Assembly: GCA_023213395.1 (NCBI GenBank)
Contig: CM041465.1
Location: 38,757,741-38,821,740, forward strand
Length of the DNA: 64,000 bases
Direction: 5' to 3'
DNA from: Cycas panzhihuaensis
Lineage: Eukaryota > Cycadophyta
How positions within the stretch are numbered: the stretch's first letter is position 1; every line of letters begins with the position of its first letter. This document shows, piece by piece, positions 21,924 through 32,903 of this stretch. The notes beneath the pieces are model-generated. The model searched no databases, was not told the DNA's origin, and was given only the letters and a program-made list of their open reading frames with translations. Both the position numbers and the translations under genes were made by a program.

Positions 21924-21940
21924 TTGGTTCCGTTGCCTAC
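21924..21940 (+). other. Element F primer-binding site, not initiator-Met type
   Basis: The sequence after the LTR is TTGGTTCCGTTGCCTAC. TGG at the second base fits the CCA end of a tRNA, but it is not TGGTATCAGAGC. It resembles the TGGCGCCGTTGCC-type sites of some plant gypsy elements with two changed bases. The tRNA is not assigned. Confidence 0.55.
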
Positions 21941-22063
21941 GTCCATTGAGGAGGGACGAGGCCCAGGAGTTTCACAAGGAGGAATGCATAAAGGACAGAG
22001 GACCCTAGCTGTCGTCGTGATGGCAAGTTTTAACTAAGCCTCCGACAGCCAGGGGACCTTCCA

Positions 22064-23266
22064 ATGCCACCTAAGAGGCCTTTAAAGGCAAAAGAGCCAC
22101 AAAAGGATACTTCACCTAAAGGGAAAGAAACAAGTAGACAGAGAGCATTACGATGGTCAAAAGAGTCAAAACTGAGAAGGGTAAGAAGACTAAGTTCACA
22201 GAATAATGAGACTAAGGGACAGTCCGTTGAAGAATCTGAGGCAAGTGGAGCCCAGACACCTCAAGAACAAGGAGAGAGAAACAATGGCGAACAAATGGTA
22301 TTAACACCAGCCCCAATCAAGGATGACCTGTTTAGCCCGAAATATGAAGAAAAACCAAAGGTGGATAAGGAACATAAAGACACTCTAACAAAGGAGGAAA
22401 GTATACCTGTGGAAGGCACTCTGAAGGACCTAAGTGACAACGAGAAAAAGGCAGAGGAAGGTCCCTCGACATATTGGGAAAACAAACTAACAAGGCATCT
22501 TTTTGAAGATTCATCAAACAGAGGATCAGATCAGTCATACATAATGGTTACACCATTGACAGTACAAGTGCCAGGTGTGCTAGAACCTATACATCTAAAG
22601 ACCCCATTTAAGAATCCATTAGTTGGGAAGGATAATATTGTAGTAAGCACTCCAAACACATCTCCAAAAGAAAAAGGTAAAGGAGAGGAGATAGAATCCA
22701 GTGAGGAGGAAAAAGGGGAAGAATCACCACTAGGTGGGACACCGGTACAATCTTCTAGGATGGATGACTACAGAGATTTTGGGAAATTGATCTTTAACGA
22801 CACTTCGGATGCAGCTGAACATGCATATTTGTTTCAAAATTTGATTGACGTAAAGAAAATTACGGATGAAGATGAAATAAAACCCAGATTCACTTGTACA
22901 TTGAGGGGAGTACCATTCGCATGGTACAAGGAGTTGGACAAGAAAGAATCATGGGCCAACATAAAAAAGTCGTTTGAAGAAAGATTTCAAAAGTTCTGAA
23001 GTAATGAAGCTGTGGAAATTGCCCTCAGGGAAATCGAACAAAGACCCGGAGAATCGGTGTTAACTTATATCAGTTAGATGAAAATTATTGCGGCCAATAT
23101 GATCAACGAGACCATGACAGATCACAATATGAAAAATTATTTTGTCAGAGGACTAAATGAAACGCTGAGAGCCATGATGCATGCACATCCATTGAAGTCA
23201 TTCAAGAATGCTCGAGTTGCTTTTCGATTTCGAGATGGAGATGGATGCTTAGGTTGGAGGACATGA
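22064..23266 (+). pseudogene. gag: Element F gag, broken by in-frame stops
   Basis: The start at 22064 gives MPPKRPLKAKEPQKD, a basic then acidic, low-complexity N-terminal half. The Gag core is at about 22760-23200 (FTCTLRGVPFAWYKELDKKE; EERFQKF; NMKNYFVRGLNE). In-frame stops occur at 22997-22999 and 23075-23077. A frame change near a run of C at 23269-23276 separates it from the zinc-knuckle frame. Confidence 0.82.
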
Positions 23267-23388
23267 CCCCCCCCCTGTTGAGATTACAAGAGGAGATAAG
23301 GGAAATTAAACAGTATCAGCATAATCGACCCTTCTGCCAGGTGGAAGTATCATAGGAGGAATCGGAAGCAGAAGCTCTAAGGAAAGAA

Positions 23389-24910
23389 GTGGCAAGATTG
23401 AAGATAAGGAATAATAGAGAGGAGGAGATGACAAAGAAAAAGAAGGATCATGAATTCAGAGTGGAAAAATGGTGCCACATCTGCGAAGAAAGTTCGCACA
23501 CGACCAAAGAGTGTAAACTTAATCCGAAGAATAGTGCATTGCACCAAAGGGACAAATGGTGCCACATATGCGATGTGGATACTCATATGACGAAGGATTG
23601 TTCTTACAACCCAAGAGGAAAATCGTACAGAGGACGAGGTAGGGGAAGAGGAGGCAACCCATCTCGGAATATATACACAACGAGAAGTACACAGGAGCCC
23701 TCGAGGAAGAAACAACCAATGGGAAGATGCCTCATATGCTTACAATTCGTGCATTGGAAATTTGAATGCCCAACCAAGCGAGACTACGAACAAAAACCGT
23801 TCGTATGTAACAACTGTGGGCCTAGTGAACACAAAACGGGGGATTGCAAGGGGAAAGCGAAAGCCACCAACTTAATGACAATCATACCAGAAAGCAAAAA
23901 TGTAAAACTCCAAAAGAAGCAAAAAGAGAAGGAAGAAGAGGGGTATCCAAACCCACAGACGAAGATAAATCGATTTCGACAAGCAAAGCAAGTGTTAGAG
24001 GAATTAGCTCAGGAAGAGATTATGTTACCAATGGGGAAACCCGAGACCAAATATGTGTATGTGAGAAAGAATAAGCAAAAGGAGAAAGAAAAGGTATCAG
24101 AAGAACCAAAAACACAACCCCAAATGGTACAAATGGTGGAATTATTCAAAGGATTACCAGCCGAGGATATTCCAAGAATGTTGTTGCTGATAGAGAATCT
24201 GGTGAAACAGTTGCAATTAACTATTCCTCTATGCCAAGTAATTGACTGGATTAAAGGAGGGATATTACAACAAGGAATTACCAAAAGTCTGAAGAAAGTG
24301 ATGCCATCATTTGACATGGATCCCATGGTGACGATTATGGTATTGAGGGAAACATTTCCAAAAGTGATCATTGATGGGGGAGCAGCTGTGAATGTACTAC
24401 CCACCTCGACATGGCGAAAGTTGGGGAGCCCGGCTGAAGCAGCAACATATTCGTTAAAATTGGCCAATGAATTATTGGTGCGACCTGTGGGGAAGCTAGC
24501 CAACATCAAAGTGGATGTGGCAGGGATCGTCGTAAAAATCGACTTTACAATTGTGGAAACGGAAAAGGGTGCAACACCCTATCCAGCCTTATTAGGAAGG
24601 CCTTGGCTATACAAGACCCAGTGTCTCCAAAACGGGAAGAACGTGACCTTCACCTTATCAGACGGTGGAAACGAAGTGGTATTACCAATGTTGGGGAGGA
24701 ATTCCATTGAGATGATACCTGACGAAGGATCCAGTACAACCGTCGTGAGTGAAACAATAGCCCCGTCCCTCGATGAAGAGAATCTTTACCATACGGCCGA
24801 AGAACCTACCAAATTAATCAACCGCCAAGAAGTAGAACCGACTTATTTTGGAGAAATTTATAACTCCTCAAACGACGAAAACGAGATGAGATTTGTGGAT
24901 TACTGGTTAC
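23389..24910 (+). CDS. gag-pol: Element F Gag zinc knuckles and protease, open
   Basis: Open for about 507 codons before the G insertion. Four CX2CX4HX4C knuckles come in series: CHICEESSHTTKEC, CHICDVDTHMTKDC, CLICLQFVHWKFEC and CNNCGPSEHKTGDC (23470-23850), with a Gly/Arg-rich segment between the second and third. A Lys/Glu-rich region follows, then the protease with IIDGGAAVNVLPTSTW near 24370-24410 and ALLGRPWLYKTQCL near 24585. No RT motifs follow. The reading frame stays open across the G insertion into 30798-31759 if one copy of gttac is counted. Confidence 0.85.
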
Positions 24911-25144
24911 TGTTGGTATGTAATGTTTTATCTAAGTAAGAAAGGGGGTCATGTTGGGACCACCCTCAAATGTAACTCCATAATAAGATTGTGACACTTG
25001 GCAGTCTTAGACTGATCGATTACATTTCAATATGTAACGGTCACATTGTTGATGTATATTTAAGGAGACTAAATCTCAATGAAAAGAACAACTTTTTCTC
25101 TTCTCTGTACAAATCAGGTTCTATTTTTCCTCTGATTTCCATCA
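24911..25144 (+). repeat. Element G 5' LTR (234 bp)
   Basis: Starts TGTTGGTATGTAATG and ends TTTCCATCA. A TATA-like TATATTTAA is at 25055-25063, as in E. Confidence 0.95.
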
Positions 25145-25156
25145 TGGTATCAGAGC
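25145..25156 (+). other. Element G primer-binding site
   Basis: TGGTATCAGAGC abuts the LTR, a perfect initiator-Met tRNA complement. The leader at 25157-25810 has no supported coding region. Confidence 0.93.
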
Positions 25157-25810
25157 AAGTCAATCTCAACTGCTCATCTGGAGGTGAATTCTTCTGTCAA
25201 AGATAATCCAGTCAAGGGTCTAAGAAGGAGACAAGGAGGTTAGGGTCCCAGTTCTGCCTAAAGATCATTAATACTCTGGTGTACGGAACCGTACAGGCCT
25301 GTACGGACGTGATTTTTTCAAAGGTGTCAGATCAAAGTGAAAATTGGTGGAAAGATAGATCAAAGCACGGAGAACATTTTTCTCTTCTGCAGCAGAGTCA
25401 TCTGGAGACGTTTTCCAGGCCAAACAGAGCCCGAACCAGTCCACGCGAATTTGGAGACTTTAGCTTAGAAATCTCTTCGATTTGCTCACAAAATCGGGTA
25501 TTCTCAGTCTCAAATCCTTCTCAGCAATAGTACTTTGAGTTTCCATCCAATTTCGGAGAATTTTTCTAAGATTTTCACTGTGATTTTCTCAAAAACCGAG
25601 TTTCTGCCCTAGCCGCAGTTTTCTCTTTTGGGGCCAGTTTCTCCCTTCTGAGGAACTTTTTTATAAATCCGTCTTCAGATCTGAACAGGCGCCTGAAATA
25701 CCTACAGTTTGAGGTACACTTTATTTTCATCTGTACACTTAGGGTTTCGTACGGAATTTCGTACAATAGTACGGTCCAGACCCCAAAATTGCTTCCTGTC
25801 TTTGAGAATA

Positions 25811-26770
25811 ATGTCTTCCACCCTCATCTCTTTGCTTGAACCAGAGAAATTGACTGGTTCCAACTATCATGTCTGGAAAATTAAGGTGGAAACCATTCTA
25901 AGGGTCAAAAATGCCTAGGGCATTGCTGAAGGAACCGAAAAACGTCCTGCTGATGGTGATGCTAAGCGAGGGAACTGGGAAGAAAGAAATAATATAGGTA
26001 TTCTTACCTTGAAAATGTCAATTTCCGATTCAGTTCTGATTTATGTTGAAAAATTGAATCTGGCATCAGAAATTTGGAAATGTTTAGAAAATTTGTATGG
26101 ACAAAAAAATAAAGCAAGAATAATTGCTCTCAAAGAAGAATTGTACAAGCTTCATATGAAAGAAAATGAAGATGTAACGGAGTTTATGCATAAGATTATT
26201 ACTATTCAAAATAATCTCTTGAGTCTTGGGAGGTCTAATTTCTGAACAAGATCTAGTGGAAATTGTGACTTCAAGATTACCAAAATCATTTGACACAATC
26301 GTCAACACTATCACAAATAGTGATAGATTAGATAAGTTAACTCTTGATGAATTGACAGGTTTATTATCAAGACAAGAACAGAGAAACAAAAGGTATGAAA
26401 ACACATCAGAATTGGAGGATGCCTTTGCATCCAGACTAAACCTAGGGTCAAGAGGAAGACATCAATTTCGATGACGAGAACACCGATTTTGAGGAGGGCG
26501 AGGGCGGCAAAATCAAGAAGGGCGAGGGACGTGGCAGAGAAAATAGAGTCTGTTTCAACTGTGGAAGAACCGAATATTTCGCCAGTAATTGTAGAATCTT
26601 TGATATATGCTGCTATTGCAGACAAAGTGGGCACTATCCTTATCAATGTCCACAAAGACGAAGTGAAATTCAGAAAGGAAAACGACTCATTGGAGGCTAT
26701 AGTAAAGAAAAAGACGAAGAAGAGGAAGAAGAGAGGCGCCTTCATCAACATACAGCCACCGATTATGAAA
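25811..26770 (+). pseudogene. gag: Element G gag
   Basis: The start at 25811 gives MSSTLISLLEPEKLTGSNYH. A TAG in place of Trp occurs at about 25917. The next part is open at 26009-26245 (LNLASEIWKCLENLYGQKN). A frame change near 26235 leads to SRLPKSFDTIVNTITNSDR. Two knuckles at about 26545-26655 read CFNCGRTEYFASNC (His lost) and CYCRQSGHYPYQC. A one-base disturbance near 26470 puts the knuckles out of frame with the central part. Confidence 0.86.
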
Positions 26771-27178
26771 GACAAGGACATATGGTATATAGATTCAGGA
26801 GCTTCCAAACATATGACAAATCGAGAAGAATGGTTTGAAACTCTGAAACCCTGCAATATAGACAAATCAGTAGAATTGGGTGATAAGTACTCCCTTAATA
26901 TAAAAGGGATTGGAACTATTTTTGTAAATCTGGATGGGAATGCAAAAAAGATCAGAAACGTCTTGTTTGTTCCAGATCTGAAAATGAACCTTCTCTCTGT
27001 CTCTCAATTAAGTAAAAAAGGGTTGAGAACCATTTTCGATGAAATAGGGAACTATCATATTCTAGATATGAAGAGAGATGGAAAACTTATTGCAAAAGGA
27101 GTAAGATGCAATGATCTTTATAAACTTACATCGGATCACACTTCCTTACTTGGAAGTAAAAGCTTGTACTGCTTCTAA
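26771..27178 (+). pseudogene. pol: Element G protease
   Basis: The intact catalytic motif IWYIDSGASKHMTNREEW begins near 26776, followed by KSVELGDKYSLNIKGIGT and LKMNLLSVSQLSKKG. The frame reads to 27178. The next segment (AWHLRYGHLSIDSLK) is in another frame, so a frameshift lies near 27130-27170. Confidence 0.87.
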
Positions 27179-28428
27179 ATCTAATAATAAAGCTTGGCAT
27201 TTGAGGTATGGACATCTCTCAATTGACTCACTAAAACTAATGGAAAAATCAGGAATGGTGAATGGTTTACCTAGCATTCATCAGATAACTTTGTATGTAA
27301 AGGCTGTCAACTAGGCAAACAGCATAGACATCCTTTTAAAGAAAGTGTCTGGAGAGCCCAGTCAAAGTTAGAATTGATACATATAGATATTTGTGGTCCA
27401 ATTACACCTCTCACAATTAACGGATGCAGATATTTTTTAACTTTCATTGATGATTTCACTCGGAAAGTATGGGTATATTTCTTACATAATAAGTCAGAAG
27501 TCTTTGAAACATTCAAAGAATTTAAAGCAGAAGCAGAACTAGAGTCAGGGACGAAAATTAAATGTATCAGGTCAGATGGAGGAGGAGAATATATTTCGAA
27601 GGAGTTTCTAAATTATTGCAGGGATCGAGGAATTCGTAGACAGATTACAACTCCTTACACTCCTCAGTCGAATGGAGTAGCCGAAAGGAAGAATAGAACT
27701 CTAATGGAAATGGCTCGAAGTATGGTTTATGGAAAAAATATACCAAAATCCTATTGGGCAGAGGCAGTAAGCACAGCTTGTTACTTAATAAATAGAAGTC
27801 CCACTAAAGCTTTGAAGGATATCACTCCAGAAGAAGCTTGGACAGAAAAAAAACCCGATGTAAGTCTTCTCAAAGTTTTTGGTAGTCAAGCGTTTGTTCA
27901 TATTCCTGATAAAAAAAGATCCAAACTGGATGCAAAAAGCATAGAATGCATTTTGATAGGCTACAGTAAAAATTCAAAAGCCTATAAATGCATAGATCCT
28001 AAAACTAACAAAATCTATGTAAGCAGAGATGTCGTTTTTAATGAAAAAGATCCTATTGAATCTTCACAAATCAAAATAATAGAAGGGGGTGAAAAGGAAA
28101 TTGAACAAGAAGCTGAAAATGAATCAGAAGAAGAGACACAAGAAGTTGAGCAGGAAAATAAATCAGAGATCACTTCAGAAGAAGGAGCACCAGAAGCTGA
28201 GCAAGAGAATGAATCCGAGATCACTTCAGATGAAGGGGCAGCTGATCCATCATCAACAAGTGAAACCAATCCAGATCAAGTAACAGAAGACTCCAGTGGG
28301 AAGGAAGACTCACGAAGACAGAAAAGGTTGCCAAAATGGTATATTAAAACAATTGAGGGAGGGAAAAGTAATGTAATAGAACAGAAAACAAGAGGGAAAA
28401 GGTCAAAAGCTCTACTAAGCAAAGTCGA
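27179..28428 (+). pseudogene. pol: Element G integrase with open catalytic core
   Basis: The zinc region at 27190-27370 has WHLRYGHL and a Cys pair, with a frameshift near 27290. The core is open from 27374: Asp in LIHIDICGPIT, Asp in RSDGGGEYIS, Glu in NGVAERKNRT, so all three catalytic residues are kept. The C-terminal part KAYKCIDPKTNKIYVSRDVV follows. An acidic Glu/Ser-rich linker with internal near-repeats (SEITSEEGAPEAEQENE-like) lies at 28085-28260. Confidence 0.9.
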
Positions 28429-29290
28429 ACCTCAAAGCTTTCAAGAAGCAAAAGATCGTCAAGAATGGAAAGTTGCAATGGACAATGAAATGAATTCAAT
28501 CAGAAAGAATCAGACATGGGAATTAGTAGAACTACCTGCCAACAAATCTGTTGTAAGCTGCAAATGGGTTTACAAAACAAAAAAGGGAATGGATGGTAAG
28601 GTAGAAAAGTATAAAGCAAGATTAGTCGCGAAAGGATATATACAAACAGTAGGTGTAGATTTTGATGAAACTTTCTCTCCAGTAGCAAAAATGAACACTG
28701 TGAGAACAGTAATAGCTTTGGCTGCAGCACAAAATTGAAAAATCTCTCAATTAGACGTAAAACGCGCCTTCTTAAATGGCAAATTAGAAGAAGAAGTCTA
28801 CATGCAACAACCTGAAGGGTATATTGAAAAAGGACAAGAAAATCTGGTCTACAGATTAAAAAAGGCTCTGTATGGTCTAAAACAAGCCTGCGGGCTTGGT
28901 ATGCCAAATTAGATCATTTCCTTGAAGAAAATAAGTTCAATCGATGCAACTCCGACTCCAGTCTCTATATAAGGAAAAAGAATAATAAGGTAACAATAAT
29001 TGTTGTCTATGTTGATGATATGCTTCTTACCGGAAATGATGAAGGAGGAATCAAAGACATCAAAGATCAACTTCAACAAAAATTTGAGATGACAGACTTG
29101 GGTTTGCTAAATTATTACTTGGAATTGGAAATAGGTCAATATCAAAATTACATAACCTTGTCCCAGAGCAACTACATCAAAAATTTGCTTGTTCGATTTC
29201 AGATGGAGAACTGCAACCCACGTGCAACACCCATAGAAACAAACTGTGACTTAATGGCAGATAATATGGAAAAAGATGCTGATGTCACTT
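28429..29290 (+). pseudogene. pol: Element G reverse transcriptase, first part
   Basis: Continues the integrase frame: [39 protein letters not shown] and FDETFSPVAKMNTVRTVIAL. It stops at 28736-28738 (a former Trp codon). [20 protein letters not shown] follows. A small lesion near 28890 changes frame at the KQAPRAWY block. The active site IVVYVDDMLLTGND near 29000-29040 is intact. H interrupts the frame at 29291, inside the DVTLYKQ region. Confidence 0.9.
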
Positions 29291-29884
29291 TGTTAAACCT
29301 CATGGTTTACCTTATGTTTATATGTTAAGCTTATGTACTTTCTATTTTTGTATTATGTGTGCACTTTAATGCTCATGTGCACTTTTGTACTTTAGGTGTG
29401 ACTTTATCACTTAAGTGGCAAAGTACACACCCATTTTATGACTAGTGACACAATGTTGTCACTTATGTAACTTGAGGGTCAAATGACCCCATTGCATCTT
29501 TGCTCACACAAGAGCTTCCAAAGGGACACATGTCAATCATCCAAGGCATGTATCTTGGATGTTTGACACTTGTCAAACATCCAAGGCCTTAGGTCTCTCA
29601 TCTCATTCTATATAATGAGACCTATTCCTCATTGTTGCTCATTCAAGAGTTGGAGCTCATTGTTATTCTATCAGTTTGCTAATCAAACTGAAGGCATTCT
29701 TTGGTTGTTGGACTAATTCCAACACCTCATCTTGGGTATTGTGTTCTTGCTCCTATTTCTCTTTGAGTCCTTTGAATTCCTTTGAATTCTTTGAAGTTCT
29801 TTGTTACTTGTGCTTAATGCATTTATGGTATTGTGCTTTCATTAAAGATCTTGGGACTAATGTGGCTTTAAGCCCATTGTAACA
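29291..29884 (+). repeat. Element H: solo LTR (594 bp)
   Basis: Starts TGTTAAACCTCATGG and ends CCATTGTAACA, flanked by cactt at 29286-29290 and 29885-29889. It belongs to the B/M/N LTR family. No internal sequence or second LTR is present, so it is what remains after recombination between the two LTRs of a full element. It retains the long inverted repeat GGATGTTTGACA/TGTCAAACATCC at 29557-29582 and a TATA-like CTATATAATG near 29608. Confidence 0.92.
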
Positions 29885-29889
29885 CACTT

Positions 29890-30549
29890 TATATAAACAA
29901 ATGATTGGAAGTCTAATTTATTTGATAGCCACCAGGCCTGACATATCCTATTCAGTAGGACTAATATCCAGATACATGCAAAATCCAAAATTGAGACATT
30001 GGCAGGCTGCAAAAAGAATTTTGAGATATCTTAAAGGAACAACAGATCTTAAGTTAGTATACTTAAAGGGATGCTCGATCGAAGTGTCAGGGTATTGTGA
30101 CTCCGACTGGGCTGGAGATAAAGAACAAAGGAAATCCACCAGTGGATATTGTTTCTTCTTAGGGTCATCAGCAATCTCCTGGTGTAGTAAGAAACAAGCT
30201 ACAGTTGCTCTCTCTTCTCTGAGCGAGAATACAAAGCGGCTACATCGCCGACTTGTGAAGCTATTTGGTTAAGACAACCACGCTCGACTGGATCAACAAC
30301 AAAAAAAGGCAACTTCCTTGAAGTGCGACAATCAAAGTGCTATCAAGCTAACCAAAAATCCAATCCTGCATGTAAGAACCAAGCATATTGAAGTTCACCA
30401 TCATTTCATAGGACAAAAGGTACATAATAAAGAAATTGGTAGAATCTTGTCCCTCGGTAGAACAAGTTGCGAGATCTCGACAAAGCCTCTTGGAAAAGAA
30501 AGGCTTAAATATTTAAGAAACAAAATGAGACTGTTAGAGATAAAACATT
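29890..30549 (+). pseudogene. pol: Element G RT end and RNase H
   Basis: Resumes at YKQMIGSLIYLIATRPDISY. RNase H has [20 protein letters not shown] (first Asp) near 30095-30140. The Glu block reads ALSSLSENTKRL, a frame-disturbed form of [10 protein letters not shown] near 30215. The third Asp block is [14 protein letters not shown], with [13 protein letters not shown] and TKPLGKERLKYL following. At least two frame changes lie near 30220 and 30450. Confidence 0.88.
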
Positions 30550-30558
30550 AAGAGAGGG
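30550..30558 (+). other. Element G polypurine tract
   Basis: AAGAGAGGG directly before the 3' LTR. E has AAAAGAGGG at the same place. Confidence 0.88.
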
Positions 30559-30792
30559 TGTTGGTATGTAATGTTTTATCTAAGTAAGAAAGGGGGTCAT
30601 GTTGGGACCACCCTCGAATGTAACTCCATAATAAGATTGTGACACCTGGCAGTCTTAGACTGATCGGTTACATTTCAATATGTAATGGTCACATTGTTGA
30701 TGTATATTTAAGGAGACTAAATCTCAATGAAAAGAACAACTCTTTCTCTTCTCTGTACAAATTAGGTTCTATTTTTCCTCTGATTTCTATCA
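30559..30792 (+). repeat. Element G 3' LTR (234 bp)
   Basis: Same length as the 5' LTR. The seven differences seen by eye are all transitions. Ends TTTCTATCA, then the target duplication gttac. Confidence 0.95.
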
Positions 30793-30797
30793 GTTAC

Positions 30798-31759
30798 AAA
30801 ACGCCTATGAAGTCAACCCCTCATCCTATAGGTGTAACCTACTTTCTCAGAATGTAGCTAAAGACGTTGATATTAAATCTAAATTTGTTGATTATGCGAG
30901 TGTTAATAATAAAATTAAAAACCTAGACCCAAACCCAAATCCCCCTTTTAACCCAAACCCTTACCCTAATTCACCTCCCAATACTCCAACCCTCTCTAAC
31001 CCTAACCTTCCCTCTACCTCCAGTGTGGGTCTTGAGATAGACTGCTCTTCCCCACCCCCATCCCAGCCTGAGGAAGGAAGTAACAAACCTTCCTCATCTA
31101 CTTTAGAGGTACACCTACCCAGCGAAAGATCCTTTTCAACCATCGGCGCCAAATTTAAGGAAGAAGAAAAGGAACTTGCTGAGAGTATCCCTAGAGATTC
31201 CGGTCTAGGAAACAAAATTTCCACTCCAGAAGATAGAAATCATGGAGAATACATTGGAGATTATGTGAAGCCCTTTTATGAAGAACCACTATGCGGGATT
31301 TCCCATTTGATACATTGTAGAGAACATTGGTTGGAAGAAGGAATAATAAACCAAGATCAATTAAGTGATCATAAGAAGAAACTGACAAAGCATACCACAC
31401 CAAGGAAAAGGCGAAAAAAGACAAGGCACGACCGCCACGACAAGACATCGTATTTCAAGAAGGGTGATCGAGTATGGCGATTCGACAACAAATGCCAAAC
31501 AAACCAGGGAGAATTGAAGATGCATTGGAAAGGCCCATATATGATTGAAAAGGTGTATCAGAATGGCACTATCCAGTTGAAGAAACTATCGGGCCCACTC
31601 TTTGAAATGGTTAAGGGTAATGGCGAAACCCTATATCAACTAGGGTGGAGCAACTTACCAGTCAAATCAGCTCGTTGTACTATAACGTGTTGCATGAAGT
31701 TGAGGCAAAATCGAATTGCCTTGATACCGGAACGTGATTCAGTTCGGTATGTAACATAA
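30798..31759 (+). CDS. Element F proline-rich linker and integrase-tail-like segment
   Basis: Open segment in the frame that continues F's protease across G. It begins with a linker rich in Asn and Pro (NPNPNPPFNPNPYPN near 30930) and Ser/Glu. A basic stretch (TPRKRRKKTRHDRHDK near 31400) leads to FKKGDRVWRFDNK and GPYMIEKVYQNGTIQLKKL (31450-31580). That last part resembles the SH3-like/GPY module at the end of gypsy integrases. No RT, RNase H or DDE core precedes it. It is either an internal deletion product or a non-autonomous family architecture. Confidence 0.75.
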
Positions 31760-32065
31760 AATACAACAAAAAATAAAAAACAGATAAACAACCGTAACTC
31801 ATATCATACAAATAAGCAATATGGTAAAGCATGGAGAAAAGATATATTATCATATGGAAAATCAAGGGAAAGTTGAACAAAACAAGACAAAGGCATAAAA
31901 AAAAAAACACACCAATAGATGAGGTTTTATTAACCAAGAATGGCGACCAAGCGGAAAGCGAGGCGATGAGGCGACCTTATAACGAGAGAGGGGAGGAATA
32001 CCCCAAATTTTTGAAATTTTTGTTGAGCAAGGATGCTCAAACCCATCATGTTGACCCGGGATAGA
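31760..32065 (+). other. Element F 3' untranslated spacer
   Basis: A-rich sequence with a poly-A run near 31900 and no supported gene. It ends ACCCGGGATAGA before the 3' LTR; no good polypurine tract is visible there. Confidence 0.65.
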
Positions 32066-32898
32066 TGTTGGGGCCTATTGTGACATGCTGGGCTATGAGA
32101 GGACCAGAGAGAGACTGGGTAACCTTGGATGTGCAGATATGGACCGTACGAAGAATGCATGCGTGAAAAACGAGAAAAGTCGGCGTGCAGGTGCATTATG
32201 AGTGCATACTTGAGAAGGTACATAACACGGATCGTACCTCCGTGAGCAAGCTGACGATAAAGGTACGCATGGTAGAACCTGACGGAAGGATACCTGGAAT
32301 GACGTCAGACGTACGTACGGACGTACAGATGGATTAAGACAGTGGTTAAGGAGATTAACCAATGGTTAGCGAAGAATACGGTTATGACGGTCATAACCCT
32401 TGATAAAAGGCACAAAGAAGGCGCATTTTAAGGGCTTCCAAGAGGACCATTCCAGTGTGAGAGTCGAGTGATTCAATCCTATGGTATACTCTCGAGGGTG
32501 AGAGCCAAGTATTCAGACACATTGGTATGGAGACCAAGATGCGTATGACAACGACTGGTGTGTGTATTGATGGGTACCTTACGGAGTGCGCATGTGATGA
32601 TGGCGATGTATGTGGTTTGGAATGCACAGGAATGCATTCAGGCAACCTTTTGTACAAGAACTTATTGCTTAATAAAATAAAGTGTTACGTGGAAATATGG
32701 ATTCTATGCTTGTAATGAGGATGAATTGCTGAATATGTGCTGATTGTTGTACTACTGTGTGTAACTGTGATATAACTGTGGAATGGTGAATAAATCTGTG
32801 TGATGATTATGTTGATTGTGTCCTAAACTAGATTACAACCTGTGTTACCTTGACAAGTGCATTGATCTCATAAGGGGTGTGAAATCTTTAAGTCAACA
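32066..32898 (+). repeat. Element F 3' LTR (833 bp)
   Basis: Starts TGTTGGGGCCTATTG and ends AAGTCAACA, matching 21057-21923 with numerous substitutions and small deletions. Confidence 0.92.
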
Positions 32899-32903
32899 AT
32901 AGC

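Larger units (their letters stand above)
24911..30792 (+). mobile_element. Element G: copia retrotransposon with solo LTR H inside
   Basis: LTRs of 234 bp each (24911-25144, 30559-30792) are flanked by a perfect duplication gttac (24906-24910, 30793-30797). By eye they differ at seven positions, all transitions, about 3 percent. PBS, gag, protease, integrase, RT, RNase H and PPT are in copia order. It is the best preserved of the A/E/G/I group, but still has frameshifts in gag and RT. Confidence 0.95.
21057..32898 (+). mobile_element. Element F: gypsy-type element lacking RT
   Basis: LTRs at 21057-21923 and 32066-32898 are flanked by atagt (21052-21056) and atagc (32899-32903), a duplication with one C/T difference. 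Own sequence excluding G is about 6 kb. It encodes Gag, four zinc knuckles and protease, then a proline-rich linker and a segment like the integrase C-terminal tail. RT, RNase H and the integrase core are absent, and G's insertion does not explain their loss because G's target duplication is intact. Confidence 0.87.

Noticed and set aside
25145-25156. Possible tRNA remnants at TGGTATCAGAGC sites
   Set aside because: These are 12-base complements of the tRNA 3' end used as primer sites. No tRNA arms surround them.
30961-31224. Minus-strand 87-codon frame opposite the F linker
   Set aside because: It is a shadow of the proline/serine-rich frame on the plus strand, which continues F's protease frame and has the integrase-tail motif.
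30798-31759. Reading this segment as a host gene captured by F
   Set aside because: The GDRVW and GPYMIEKV motifs match the gypsy integrase tail, and the frame continues F's protease across G's insertion point.
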